Positions 8,249-17,668 of a DNA stretch of 64,000 nt are shown piece after piece. Position 1 is the stretch's first letter, and each line of letters starts with the position of its first letter. The notes beneath the pieces are model-generated. The model saw only the letters and a list, made by a program, of their open reading frames with translations. It did no database searches and was not told where the DNA came from. The DNA is from Accumulibacter sp. (GTDB lineage: Bacteria > Pseudomonadota > Gammaproteobacteria > Burkholderiales > Rhodocyclaceae): NCBI RefSeq assembly GCF_036625195.1, contig NZ_JAZKUG010000001.1, positions 1,674,001 through 1,738,000 on the forward strand, written 5' to 3'. Made by a program: the position numbers and the translations under genes.

Positions 8249-9109
8249 GTGCATATCCTGTTTCGCTGCCTCAGCCTCCTGCCACTGTCCTGGCTGCATC
8301 GGCTTGGAGCCGTGCTCGGCTGGCTTGTCTGGCTGTGCTCGCCGACCTATCGCCGACACATGGCAGAGAACATGAGGCTGGCGCTTGGAGAGAAGGATGC
8401 TCGGCGGGTGCGACCGGTTGCCATCGGCGAGGCCGGCAAGGCAGGTCTGGAACTGGCGCGAATCTGGGCGCGGCCACAGGCAGAGGCGGCAGCGCGGGTC
8501 GTCAAGGTCTCGGGTTGGGACTTGGTCGAGGCGGCGACACGGCGAGGAAAGGGAATGATCTATCTGACGCCGCATCTCGGCTGCTTCGAGATCACCGCCC
8601 AGTACCTTTCAACGCACGCGCCGATCACGGTCCTTTACCGGCCACCGAAGCGGGCGTGGCTGCACGACCTGATCGAAGCCGGGCGGGCGCGGCCGCAACT
8701 GCATCTGGCGGCGGCAGATCTCTCGGGCGTACGCAGTCTGTTGAAGGCGCTCAGGCGTGGCGAAGCGGTCGGCATCCTGCCCGACCATGCGCCCAAGGCG
8801 GGCGAAGGGCGCTGGCTCGACTTCTTCGGCAGGCCGGCCTACACGATGACGCTGGCGGCGCGACTGGTCGACAGCGGTGCAACCGTGATCATGGTCTGGG
8901 CCGAACGACTCCCCGCTGGCGCCGGCTATCATTTCCGTCTGCAGGAGCCGACGCAGCCCATCGGGGGCACCATCGAAGAACGGGCACAGCAAATCAATCG
9001 CGAGATGGAGCATCTCATTCGGCAGTGCCCGGGCCAGTATCTCTGGGGCTACAACCGTTACAAGGGGCGTCGCCACAGCGGATCATCGCCACTTCCGGCG
9101 GAGGGTTGA
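8249..9109 (+). CDS. Lipid A acyltransferase (LpxL/HtrB-like)
   Basis: A 286-residue member of the late lipid A acyltransferase family. The N-terminal hydrophobic anchor (LFRCLSLLPLSWLHRLG) is typical. HLGCFE at about residue 108 is the catalytic HX4E motif, and the end NREMEHLI...YLWGYNRYK matches the family's C-terminal block. The GTG at 8249 is chosen because the anchor normally starts the protein; a TTG at 8174 would add 25 unlikely residues. It opens an LPS-core block with waaG and the kinases, so it probably adds secondary acyl chains to Kdo2-lipid IVA. Whether it is the lauroyl or the myristoyl enzyme cannot be read. Confidence 0.85.
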   Translation: MHILFRCLSLLPLSWLHRLGAVLGWLVWLCSPTYRRHMAENMRLALGEKDARRVRPVAIGEAGKAGLELARIWARPQAEAAARVVKVSGWDLVEAATRRGKGMIYLTPHLGCFEITAQYLSTHAPITVLYRPPKRAWLHDLIEAGRARPQLHLAAADLSGVRSLLKALRRGEAVGILPDHAPKAGEGRWLDFFGRPAYTMTLAARLVDSGATVIMVWAERLPAGAGYHFRLQEPTQPIGGTIEERAQQINREMEHLIRQCPGQYLWGYNRYKGRRHSGSSPLPAEG

Positions 9110-9169
9110 CACCGTGACGAGTTGCCAGCGGCGCCTCGCGCATGCCGCCAGTGGCAGTGAAGAATCCTG

Positions 9170-10282
9170 ATGAAAATCGCTTTCTGTCTCTACAAGTACT
9201 TTCCGTTTGGTGGCCTGCAGCGCGATTTCCTCCGCGTGGCGCTGGCCTGCCAAGCGCGAGACCATGCGATCAGGGTCTACACCCTGGAATGGCGCGGGGA
9301 CATTCCGGCCGGGTTCGAAGTCATGCTGGTGCCGGTTCGTGGGCTGACCAACCTGCGCCGCTACCAGCGTTTCAGCGGCTGGGTGGCCAGTCATCTGGCG
9401 GCCCATCCCGTCCATCGTGTCGTCGGCTTCAACAAGATGCCGGGACTGGACGTGTATTTCGCTGCCGACTCGTGCTTCGAGGAAAAGGCACGCACACAGC
9501 GCGGCTCGCTCTATCGCCTGTCGGCACGCTACCGGCATTTCTCCGCCTATGAACGGGCCGTCTTCGGCCGGGAGGCTCAGGTGGAAATCCTGGTCCTGTC
9601 GCCGCTGCAGGAGCGCCTGTTCCAGACCTACCATGGCACTCCGGCCGAACGATTCCATCTCTTGCCTCCCGGCATCTCGCCGGACAGGCGGGCGCCACCG
9701 GATGCAGCGGTGATTCGGTCGAGCGTGCGCAGCGAGTTCGGGCTGGCTGATGACCAGTTTCTTCTCCTGCAGCTTGGCTCGGGCTTCCGGACCAAAGGCC
9801 TCGATCGCAGTCTGAAGGCCCTGGCGGCGCTGCCGCCCGCGTTGCGTGCGCGTTGTCGGCTGTTCGCCATCGGCGATGACGACCCGCGTTTCTTCCAGGG
9901 CCAGGCGCGATTGCTTGGTGTCGCCGAACGAGTGCGCATCCTGCCGGGACGCAGCGACATTCCGCGTGTTCTGCTCGGCGCAGACCTTCTGCTGCATCCC
10001 GCGTACAACGAAAACACCGGCACCGTGCTGCTCGAGGCGCTGGTTGCCGGCTTGCCGGTACTCACCACCAGTGTCTGCGGCTACGCGCACTATGTCGTCG
10101 AGGCCGATGCCGGCGTCGTCATCGATGAGCCCTTCATGCAGGACTCGCTGGACCGGGCACTGCTCGGGATGCTCGACGACGAATCCGCGCGGCGACGCTG
10201 GCAGGCCAATGGTCTCGCTTTCGCCGAGGTCGCCGACATCTATGCCAATGCCGAGCGTGCCGCCGACGTCATCCTGAAATGA
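9170..10282 (+). CDS. waaG: LPS core glucosyltransferase, GT4 family (WaaG-like)
   Basis: A 370-residue retaining glycosyltransferase. It starts MKIAFCLYKYFPFGGLQRD, the WaaG signature with the acceptor-binding GGLQ loop. The C-terminal half has the nucleotide-sugar-binding pattern around HPAYNENTGTVLLEALVAGLP, in which the conserved glutamates contact UDP-glucose. It probably adds the first glucose to heptose II of the inner core at the cytoplasmic face of the inner membrane. The gene overlaps waaP by four bases. waaG-waaP order is conserved in Pseudomonas and many Betaproteobacteria. Confidence 0.9.
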   Translation: MKIAFCLYKYFPFGGLQRDFLRVALACQARDHAIRVYTLEWRGDIPAGFEVMLVPVRGLTNLRRYQRFSGWVASHLAAHPVHRVVGFNKMPGLDVYFAADSCFEEKARTQRGSLYRLSARYRHFSAYERAVFGREAQVEILVLSPLQERLFQTYHGTPAERFHLLPPGISPDRRAPPDAAVIRSSVRSEFGLADDQFLLLQLGSGFRTKGLDRSLKALAALPPALRARCRLFAIGDDDPRFFQGQARLLGVAERVRILPGRSDIPRVLLGADLLLHPAYNENTGTVLLEALVAGLPVLTTSVCGYAHYVVEADAGVVIDEPFMQDSLDRALLGMLDDESARRRWQANGLAFAEVADIYANAERAADVILK

Positions 10283-11103
10283 GTACGCGTATCCTTTGCC
10301 TCGATGAGCCCTTTCGTTCGCTGTGGTCCGGGCAGGATCCATTCGTCGCCGTCGAGGCACTGCAGGGTACTTTGTTTCGCCAGCTCGAGGCACGCCGCAC
10401 CTTGCGCACCGCGATCGCCGGCCGCGGCTACTTCGTGAAGATTCATCGTGGCGTCGGATGGACCGAGATCGCCAAGAACCTCCTGCGCTGCCGCCTGCCG
10501 GTGCTCGGTGCGCAGAACGAGTGGCTGGCCGTGCAGCGCCTGCGCGCCTGCGGCGTCGATACCATGCGCGTGGTCGCCTGTGGCTGCAGCGGCCGGAATC
10601 CGGCGCGTCAGTCATCGTTCATCGTGACCGAAGAACTGGCTCCGACAGTGAGCCTGGAGGACTATTGCGCCGACTGGTTGACGCAACCGCCCGAGCTCCT
10701 TCTGAAATGGGCGTTGATCCGCCGTGTCGCCGAGCTGGCCAGGGCGATGCACGGCGCCGGTGTCAACCATCGTGACTTCTACATCTGCCACTTTCTCGTT
10801 CACCTGGAGCCGCAGCCGACGCCAGAGAGCTTGCGACTGTCACTGATCGATCTGCACCGGGCTCAGGTGCGTGCGGTAACGCCGCGGCGCTGGCGTGACA
10901 AGGACCTCGCGGCCCTGCATTTTTCGGCCCTCGACATCGGCCTGACGCGCAACGATCTGCTGCGTTTCGTTCGGGTTTATTTCGCGCGGCCGTTGCGCAT
11001 GGTTCTGCGTCAGGAAACATCGTCGCTCGAGAGCCTGCGGCTGAAGGCACAGCGACTGCAGGCGCGTTACGAGCGCAAGCTCGCACGCGGCGAGATGACA
11101 TGA
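10279..11103 (+). CDS. waaP: LPS core heptose I kinase
   Basis: A 274-residue WaaP (RfaP) kinase that phosphorylates heptose I of the LPS inner core. GRGYFVKIHRG carries the ATP lysine at about residue 54, VNHRDFYICHFL is the WaaP catalytic loop (the NHRDCYICHFL type), and SLIDLHRAQ is the metal-binding site. Start and stop each overlap the neighbour by four bases (ATGA), so waaG-waaP-kinase are coupled. The family is cytoplasmic and its phosphates help hold the outer membrane together through divalent cations. Confidence 0.92.
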   Translation: MSTRILCLDEPFRSLWSGQDPFVAVEALQGTLFRQLEARRTLRTAIAGRGYFVKIHRGVGWTEIAKNLLRCRLPVLGAQNEWLAVQRLRACGVDTMRVVACGCSGRNPARQSSFIVTEELAPTVSLEDYCADWLTQPPELLLKWALIRRVAELARAMHGAGVNHRDFYICHFLVHLEPQPTPESLRLSLIDLHRAQVRAVTPRRWRDKDLAALHFSALDIGLTRNDLLRFVRVYFARPLRMVLRQETSSLESLRLKAQRLQARYERKLARGEMT

Positions 11104-11873
11104 ACCACTGGTATCTCAATCCTGACTTCGCCGATGGTCCGGCCGCCCTTCTGTTTGCCGACATCGAGCAGGTGTTTTCCCTCGAAGGCGAACCCATCAC
11201 CCACGATCTGATCAGTCGTGTCTTGCGCGTCACCGTCTCTGGCCGGCGCTACTATGTCAAGCGTTACACCGGCAGCGGCAAGGGCAAGAGTGCGGTCAGG
11301 CGCTGGTTCGGCCTGCGCCGCTGGTTCGGTCTGCAGCGGGTGCGCGCCGAGTGGCAGAATCTGCAGACATTCCGGGCCTGGGGCATCCCTACGGCAACCC
11401 TCGTTGCATACGGCCTGGAGCGCCGCCTCGGGAGGTTCACACGCGGCGCGCTGATCACCGAGGAGATTCGCGACACGATGAATCTGGCGGAGATGGCCTA
11501 TGCCAGTGATCAACGACTGCGCGACCGGCAATGGCTGGCAGAGGTCCTGCGTCAAGTGGCGACGATCGCACGGAAGCTACACGAGGCAGGCTTTGCGCAC
11601 AATGACCTCAAGTGGCGCAACCTGCTGGTTGACGGCGCCGTCGTGCCAACGGTCTACCTGATCGACTGCCCAAGCGGAAGCTTCTATCGCGGTGCGGTTC
11701 TCGACTACCGCATCATCAAGGATCTCGCGTGTCTCGACAAGCTGGCGAAGACGCAGTTGTCGCGCAGCCAGCGGCTGCGTTTCTATCTCGACTATACACG
11801 GCAGCGGCGACTGACCGTGACGGACCGCCGGCGCATCAGGCGAATCGTCGGATTCTTCGCGGGTCGGGATTAG
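11100..11873 (+). CDS. Second LPS core kinase, InaA/WaaP superfamily (WapP-like)
   Basis: A 257-residue kinase of the lipopolysaccharide kinase (InaA) family. RRYYVKRYTGSGKG carries the ATP lysine, FAHNDLKWRNLLV is the catalytic loop (HND instead of HRD) and VYLIDCPSG the metal-binding aspartate. An exact local repeat, RRWFGL twice in a row near residues 64-75, is unusual and may be a small in-frame duplication. It probably phosphorylates another inner-core heptose, as WapP does in Pseudomonas; the acceptor is inferred from position after waaP. Confidence 0.85.
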   Translation: MNHWYLNPDFADGPAALLFADIEQVFSLEGEPITHDLISRVLRVTVSGRRYYVKRYTGSGKGKSAVRRWFGLRRWFGLQRVRAEWQNLQTFRAWGIPTATLVAYGLERRLGRFTRGALITEEIRDTMNLAEMAYASDQRLRDRQWLAEVLRQVATIARKLHEAGFAHNDLKWRNLLVDGAVVPTVYLIDCPSGSFYRGAVLDYRIIKDLACLDKLAKTQLSRSQRLRFYLDYTRQRRLTVTDRRRIRRIVGFFAGRD

Positions 11874-11895
11874 TCTGCCGGGCGATCGACGGACG

Positions 11896-13332
11896 ATGAA
11901 CCATGTCCTCCACACAGACGCCCGCACCCTGCGCGACTGCGGGCGAGTCATCCCGACACCGTTTGGCGTCCTCATGGCCGATGGCCGCAGGTTGATCGTG
12001 CGTCGCCTGTTGCGCGTGCTGCCCGGCAAGCGCCTGGTCGGCGAGGCTGAGGTGGATGGTCGTCGCGTGCTCGCCAAACTCTTCATCGGGCAACGCGGCG
12101 AGCGACAGTGGCGGCGCGAGCAGGCCGGCCTGGCGGCGCTGCGCACGGCCGGAATTCCGGCGCCGGCAGTGCAGGCAGCGGTGCCGATTACCCATGGTGG
12201 TCATGCGCTGCTGACGGATTTCCTCGCTCCCGTCGAGAGCTTTGCGCAGGCGTGGGAGCCTTTGCGCGGCAGGGAGGCCGGCGACGCCCAAGCCGTCGCC
12301 CTCCTGCTGCCACTGCTGCACACCGTGGGGTGCCTGCACGCTTCCGGATTGGTCCACGAAGACCTGCATTTCGGCAACTTCTTGCGCCACGAAGGGCGTG
12401 TCTTCGTCATCGATGGCGCCGCGTTGCAGTTGCGTCGAGCGGGGACACCCTTGCCGCCTGCCGAGGCCAGTGCCAACCTGGCGATTCTGCTGGCACAGCT
12501 GCCTGATGCATGGGATGGGGAACTGTCCATGCTGCTGCCTGCCTATGCGGCTGGAGCACGGACGGAACTGCCGCTCCTGCCGGCCTTGCGCGACGAGATC
12601 GCCGAGGTCAGGCGGTGGCGGCTGCGCGATCTTCTGGCCAAGACGGTTCGTGACTGCAGCCTCTTCGCCGTCACTCAGACGGCCGTTCGTTTTACCGCTG
12701 TCACACGTTCGCAGGCCACCCGGCTCGCCTCTGTCGTCGCGTCTCCGGATGAAGCCATCAGTGCCGGACGGACCCTCAAGGACGGCGGCAAGAGTACGGT
12801 TGCGTGCGTCCTCGTCGATGATCGCCCGCTGCTGGTCAAGCGCTACAATCTGAAAGGGCTGGGCCACGCACTGGGACGTGCGCTGCGTCCCAGTCGCGCC
12901 TGGCATTCCTGGCGCGCAGCGCACCGGCTGCAGTTCTTCGGCATCCCGACGCCGGCGCCACTGGCGCTGGTCGAGGAGCGCCTTGGTCCCCTGCGACGAC
13001 GCGCTTGGCTGGTCAGCGAGTACTGCCCGGGAGCGAACCTGCTGTCACATCTTGTCGCCGACCGGGAACCCCCGGCAGCCGAAGGGCAAGCGATCAGCCA
13101 GCTGTTTGCGGCGATGCACCGGGCGCGTATCACGCATGGTGACCTCAAGGCGATGAATCTGCTCTGGCACGCTGGCCAAGTCTGGCTGATCGACCTTGAT
13201 GACCTCGTCCAGCATGGATCGGCTGCTGCCCATTCCCGCGCCTGGAGTCGCGACCGCGCGCGCCTGCTGCGCAACTGGCCCGTCGGATCAGCGCTCTACC
13301 GCTGGCTTGACGATCGCTTGCCGGTGGCCTGA
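11896..13332 (+). CDS. Tandem two-domain LPS kinase (PA5006-like)
   Basis: A 478-residue protein made of two kinase domains in a row. Domain 1 (about 1-240) has the lysine in RRVLAKLFIG, the catalytic loop LVHEDLHFGNFL and FVIDGAAL. Domain 2 (about 265-478) has RPLLVKRYNLKG, ITHGDLKAMNLL and WLIDLDDL. Both sets of key residues look usable, so neither half is plainly a dead copy. Pseudomonas aeruginosa has a similar-size kinase gene after waaG-waaP-wapP. It is the last gene of the LPS run and ends close to convergent msbA. Substrates are unknown. Confidence 0.8.
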   Translation: MNHVLHTDARTLRDCGRVIPTPFGVLMADGRRLIVRRLLRVLPGKRLVGEAEVDGRRVLAKLFIGQRGERQWRREQAGLAALRTAGIPAPAVQAAVPITHGGHALLTDFLAPVESFAQAWEPLRGREAGDAQAVALLLPLLHTVGCLHASGLVHEDLHFGNFLRHEGRVFVIDGAALQLRRAGTPLPPAEASANLAILLAQLPDAWDGELSMLLPAYAAGARTELPLLPALRDEIAEVRRWRLRDLLAKTVRDCSLFAVTQTAVRFTAVTRSQATRLASVVASPDEAISAGRTLKDGGKSTVACVLVDDRPLLVKRYNLKGLGHALGRALRPSRAWHSWRAAHRLQFFGIPTPAPLALVEERLGPLRRRAWLVSEYCPGANLLSHLVADREPPAAEGQAISQLFAAMHRARITHGDLKAMNLLWHAGQVWLIDLDDLVQHGSAAAHSRAWSRDRARLLRNWPVGSALYRWLDDRLPVA

Positions 13333-13368
13333 AGAGCGGCCAAAGGCGAGCAGCGGTGGCGCCAGCGC

Positions 13369-15261
13369 TCAGCCGGCTGGCGTCGCCTGCTCCTCAGTCT
13401 CTGCTTCCTCGAACTGCATCGCATGCAGGCGCGCGTAGTGGCCGTTGGCGGCCAGGAGTTCGGCGTGCGTGCCGTGCTCGACGATGCGGCCCTGGTCCAT
13501 GACCAGGATGAGGTCCGCTCTCTCGATGGTCGACAGCCTGTGCGCGATGACCAGCGTCGTACGCCCCGCCATGACTCGGTCGAGCGCATTCTGGATGTGG
13601 CGTTCGGACTCGGTATCGAGCGCCGAGGTTGCTTCGTCGAGGATCAGGATCGGTGCGTCCTTGAGCAGGGCGCGCGCGATCGCCAAGCGCTGCCTCTGGC
13701 CGCCCGACAGCATGACGCCGTTCTCGCCGACCCGTGTTGCGAAGCCGCTCGGCAGGCGATCGATGAACTCGCGTGCGTGCGCTCCCGCCGCGGCGACCTC
13801 GATCGCGGCGTGCGGCGAACCGGCGAGGTCGCCGTAGGCAATGTTGTTGCTCACCGTGTCATTGAAGAGGACGACTTGTTGCGTCACCAGTGCAATGTGC
13901 CGGCGCAGGTTGCGCAGGGTGTAGGCTTCGACGGCGACGCCGTCGACCAGAATCTGGCCCGAACTGTGCTGGTAGAAGCGTGGGATCAGATTGGCGAGGG
14001 TCGACTTGCCGCTGCCCGAGCGTCCGACCAGCGCCACCATCTGGCCCGGGGTGACGCTGAAGCTGACCCGGTCGAGGACGCTCTGGCTGCTGCCCGGGTA
14101 GGCAAAGGAGAGTTCGCGAACCTCGAGGTGACCGCTGACGCGTTCACGTTCGATGCTCCCCTCATCGGGTTCCGGCGATTCATCGAGTTGGGCGAAGATG
14201 CTCTCGGCACCGGCAAGGCCCTTCTGGATGGTCGAGCTGACTTCGGATAACTGACGAATCGGCTTCGGCAGCATTCCGGCGGCCGTGATGTAAGCGACCA
14301 GGTCGCCAGCGGTGGCATCGCCGCGCAGCAGGAGGACGAGAACCAGCAGTGCCGCCATGGTGCTGAAGGTGACGAACTGCAGCGCCGGGCCATAGCTGGC
14401 TGCAGTTCGCACCATGCGCAGTTGTCGTGCCGCATTGTTCGCGCTCGCATCGCGGAAGCGGGCCGATTCGTACTCCTCGCCACCGAAACTGCGCACGACG
14501 CGATAGCCCTGGATCGTCTCCGCGACGACGTGCGTCAGGTCGCCCATGGCGACCTGGATCTTTCGGCTTTGGCGGCGGAACTTGCGGCTGGCGCTGCGCA
14601 CCATGAGGCCGATGATTGGCAGGATCGCGACCATCAGCAGGGTGAGTTTCCAGTTCATCCACAGCAGGTAACCGAACAGGAACACGATCGTCATTCCCTC
14701 GCGAATGACGACCTTGATCGCGTCGGTTGCTGCGCCGGTGACCATGGTCACATCGTAAGTGATGCGGGAAACCAGGTGCCCGGAGTTGTGCTGATCGAAG
14801 TAGGCGTTTGGTAGCCGCAGCAGGCTGTCAAACAGCGCTCGCCGCAGGTCGTCGACCAGACCCAGGGATACCCGTGCCAAGTAATAGTTGCCAAGGAAGG
14901 AACCAACGCCTTGCCAGGTGACGGCGAGCAGGAGCAGCAGCGGCACGGCGTAGATCAGTTCGAGCTCGCCGAGCAGTGGAATCGAGTACTGCGTGCTTCC
15001 TCGGGCCGCGTTGAGGCCGTCAACGAAGTACTTGAGGATGGCGGCGAGCGTTGGCTGTGACGAGGCAAACATCAGGTAGCCGAGCAGGCTGACCGCGAAC
15101 AGGCCCAGCAGTGGCCGCAGATAGCCAAGAAGGCGAAGATAGATGCGCAGGGAGGATGCCGGTGCGGCGCTTGTTCTCGGAATGGACACGCGGGTTGCAG
15201 CAGGATCGAAAGGCCGGTGAGTGTAACACGTGGCTTGCAGCATCGCCCCTGCGGTCGTCAT
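13369..15261 (-). CDS. msbA: Lipid A-core flippase, ABC exporter
   Basis: A half-size ABC exporter (630 residues from this start) that flips lipid A-core across the inner membrane. Six membrane helices occupy the first about 330 residues. The ATPase domain has Walker A GRSGSGKST, signature LSGGQRQR and Walker B ILILDEATSALD. The ATG at 15261 has AGGGA seven bases upstream, but an in-frame GTG at 15189 gives 606 residues, closer to the family length. It is convergent with the LPS kinase block whose product it would export. Confidence 0.88.
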   Translation of the reverse strand: MTTAGAMLQATCYTHRPFDPAATRVSIPRTSAAPASSLRIYLRLLGYLRPLLGLFAVSLLGYLMFASSQPTLAAILKYFVDGLNAARGSTQYSIPLLGELELIYAVPLLLLLAVTWQGVGSFLGNYYLARVSLGLVDDLRRALFDSLLRLPNAYFDQHNSGHLVSRITYDVTMVTGAATDAIKVVIREGMTIVFLFGYLLWMNWKLTLLMVAILPIIGLMVRSASRKFRRQSRKIQVAMGDLTHVVAETIQGYRVVRSFGGEEYESARFRDASANNAARQLRMVRTAASYGPALQFVTFSTMAALLVLVLLLRGDATAGDLVAYITAAGMLPKPIRQLSEVSSTIQKGLAGAESIFAQLDESPEPDEGSIERERVSGHLEVRELSFAYPGSSQSVLDRVSFSVTPGQMVALVGRSGSGKSTLANLIPRFYQHSSGQILVDGVAVEAYTLRNLRRHIALVTQQVVLFNDTVSNNIAYGDLAGSPHAAIEVAAAGAHAREFIDRLPSGFATRVGENGVMLSGGQRQRLAIARALLKDAPILILDEATSALDTESERHIQNALDRVMAGRTTLVIAHRLSTIERADLILVMDQGRIVEHGTHAELLAANGHYARLHAMQFEEAETEEQATPAG

Positions 15262-15435
15262 TTCAAAATCCCTGGCAGGGGGTGGTGAGGTTCAGGACTG
15301 TTGGATGGGTTGAGTCAGCGGGGGCCACCCTGTAGCTCGGTTGCTCGCAACCACAGGTCGTCCGGATTGTGGGCGCCAAGCGCGCGGCCAAAGCGGCCAT
15401 GAGCGTAGGGCAGAGAACATGGGGATATCGGCCGA

Positions 15436-17664
15436 TCAAGTCTCTGCGCCGCTCCTGAACTCGTGGCTCCTCAACCAATGCAGCAAGGTCGCGAAAAAAC
15501 TCTCCGGGTCGATCGGCTTGGTGATGAAATCATTCATACCGGCCATGAAGCATTGCTGCCGGTCTTCGGCAAACGCGTTGGCCGTCAGGGCAACGATCGG
15601 TGTGGTGGCGGTTTGCGGCATCGCACGCAGGCGCCTGGTCGCCTCGATACCGTTCATCCCGGGCATCTGCATGTCCATGAGAATCAAGTCGTAGGGCCCA
15701 TCACTGGCCAAAAGGACGGCTTCTCTGCCATCCATGGCCACGCTCACATCAAAGCCGGCCTCGGCAAGCAACTCCATCGTGATTTCTCGGTTGATCGGCT
15801 CGTCTTCGGCAAGCAGGACGCGGCGTCCCATGTAGTCACGCGCCAGAATGATTTCAGCGGCTTCGCTGGTTGACTCCGCAGTCCTTCTGGCTCCATCGGG
15901 CGCCTTCCCAAGCCGGGCCGTGAACCAGAACGTGCTGCCTGTCTCCGAAGTGGCGGCTATGCCGGCATCGCCGCCCATCATCCGGGCAAGACGACGTGTA
16001 ATGGCGAGTCCCAGGCCCGTGCCGCCATACTTGCGCGTCAGGCTGTTGTCGGCCTGTTCGAAGGCCGTGAACAACCGGGCAATCCTGTCCGTCGGGATGC
16101 CGATGCCGGTGTCTTGGACCTCACAGCGCAGCATCACATTGTTCGCTTCTTTTTCCGCGAGGCAGTGAAAGCGCACGACGATGCTTCCCGATTCGGTGAA
16201 CTTGACCGCATTCCCGACATAGTTCAAGACGGCTTGCTGCAAGCGTGTCGGATCACCCCGCAGCAGCGGTGCGTCTGGTACATCGACAGTCAGGGAGAGG
16301 CCTTTGGCCTGTGCTCTGTCGCCCATGATCGATACGACATTGTCGGCAAGACTTTGGAGCTGGAAACTCCGCTCATCGAGTTCAAACTTGCCGACTTCGA
16401 TTTTCGACAGATCAAGAATCGCGTTGATGATGTCGAGCAGGTGAGCGCTGGACGTTTCTATTCGATCAAGGCGTTGTGCCTGATCAGGTGGCAGGCCGGC
16501 ACGCCGAATCAAATGCACCATTCCCGCGATGCCGTTGAGGGGAGTGCGGATCTCATGGCTCATGTTTGCAAGGAAGGTGCTTTTCGCCACGCTGGCGGAC
16601 TCGGCAGCCTCCTTGGCCAGCGCCAACTGGCGTGTGCGCTCGTCGACCAGTGCTTCCAGACGCGAGCGATAGGCTTCAAGTTCGGCGGCCTGTTGCTTGC
16701 GGCGGGTGATATTCATCGACGTACCGACGGCCCACAATGCCGTTCCGTCGGAGTTTCGCTCGCTGATGTGGCCCCATGTGTGGATCCAGGTCCAGCGGTC
16801 CATCGCATTCCAGAGGCGATATTCGCAATCGAACAGTGGATCGACGGCCTTCACGCTGCGCTCTACGGACCCGATGAAACGGAGGCGGTCATCCGCGTGA
16901 ATACGTTCGATCCAAGCCTGCAGAGTCCGTGGTGGATCCTGTACGTCCATTCCGAGACGGGGAAGCAGTTCCACATCGTAATCAAGTCGAAGGCTGGGAA
17001 AGTCCAGCTCCCAGAACACCACCTGGGTGACCTCAACCGCAAGGCTAAGTTTCTGGTTGGCTTGCCGCAGGGCGGCCATTTGCTGCATGATGGTACGCTG
17101 GCTATCTCGGTTTTCGACCAGCGCGGCCATTTGCTGGACGAAGAGATCAAAGCTCTTGCTGGGACCAGCCGTGATGGCCGTGAAGAACGGGCTGCCCGTA
17201 ACCGTATTCCCCGCCAACAGCATGGCCCTTACTGTGCCGTATGAAGTGCGGCAAGGTGCGCAGATCGCCTGTTGTATCGGCAGTGACGGGAGGCATTCGC
17301 GCAGTGCACTCGTTACCGCGTCGGTGGTTTGGCTTGCCGGCCACGCTGCCGAGCAGGAGAGTAGCCGTTGTCCGGAAGTTCGCAGTATGGGCAGAGCCAC
17401 CTTGAGCCCCAGGACACCGATCGGCGCTTCGATCTCCCCTTGCTGATCGACGAGCCAGCAGACAGCGAATTCAAGCTCGAAAATATCGACGATCGCCTCG
17501 GAGACGGCGATCACGAAATCCGCATCCGATTCGATGCCCAAGGCATAGGAATTGAATGCATGCATGCGCGTCAGGCGCGTCACCTCCTGATCAAGGCGAT
17601 CACGAGCGGCGATCAGCTGTTGCTGCAGGATCGGATGAGAGGAAATGTCCGGCAATTCCGGCAT
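15436..17664 (-). CDS. Hybrid sensor histidine kinase (GAF-like, PAS, HisKA, HATPase, receiver)
   Basis: A 742-residue protein with no membrane helix. It has a GAF-like N-terminal region (about 30-190), a PAS domain (about 205-325), a coiled coil, HisKA with the phospho-acceptor in SHEIRTPLNG (His370), a HATPase with DTGIGIP and GGTGLGLAI, and a C-terminal receiver with RVLLAEDEP, the phospho-acceptor in LILMDMQMPG (Asp664) and Lys716. No HPt domain is present. The ATG at 17664 lies four bases past the stop of the FIST gene, so the two form one operon and FIST is the likely input partner. The downstream phosphotransfer partner is not in this window. Confidence 0.9.
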   Translation of the reverse strand: MPELPDISSHPILQQQLIAARDRLDQEVTRLTRMHAFNSYALGIESDADFVIAVSEAIVDIFELEFAVCWLVDQQGEIEAPIGVLGLKVALPILRTSGQRLLSCSAAWPASQTTDAVTSALRECLPSLPIQQAICAPCRTSYGTVRAMLLAGNTVTGSPFFTAITAGPSKSFDLFVQQMAALVENRDSQRTIMQQMAALRQANQKLSLAVEVTQVVFWELDFPSLRLDYDVELLPRLGMDVQDPPRTLQAWIERIHADDRLRFIGSVERSVKAVDPLFDCEYRLWNAMDRWTWIHTWGHISERNSDGTALWAVGTSMNITRRKQQAAELEAYRSRLEALVDERTRQLALAKEAAESASVAKSTFLANMSHEIRTPLNGIAGMVHLIRRAGLPPDQAQRLDRIETSSAHLLDIINAILDLSKIEVGKFELDERSFQLQSLADNVVSIMGDRAQAKGLSLTVDVPDAPLLRGDPTRLQQAVLNYVGNAVKFTESGSIVVRFHCLAEKEANNVMLRCEVQDTGIGIPTDRIARLFTAFEQADNSLTRKYGGTGLGLAITRRLARMMGGDAGIAATSETGSTFWFTARLGKAPDGARRTAESTSEAAEIILARDYMGRRVLLAEDEPINREITMELLAEAGFDVSVAMDGREAVLLASDGPYDLILMDMQMPGMNGIEATRRLRAMPQTATTPIVALTANAFAEDRQQCFMAGMNDFITKPIDPESFFATLLHWLRSHEFRSGAET

Positions 17665-17668
17665 GATG

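Noticed and set aside
9083..10615. Minus-strand open frame of 510 codons opposite waaG
   Set aside because: It is antisense to waaG and waaP, which carry full family motifs. Composition indicates a shadow frame.
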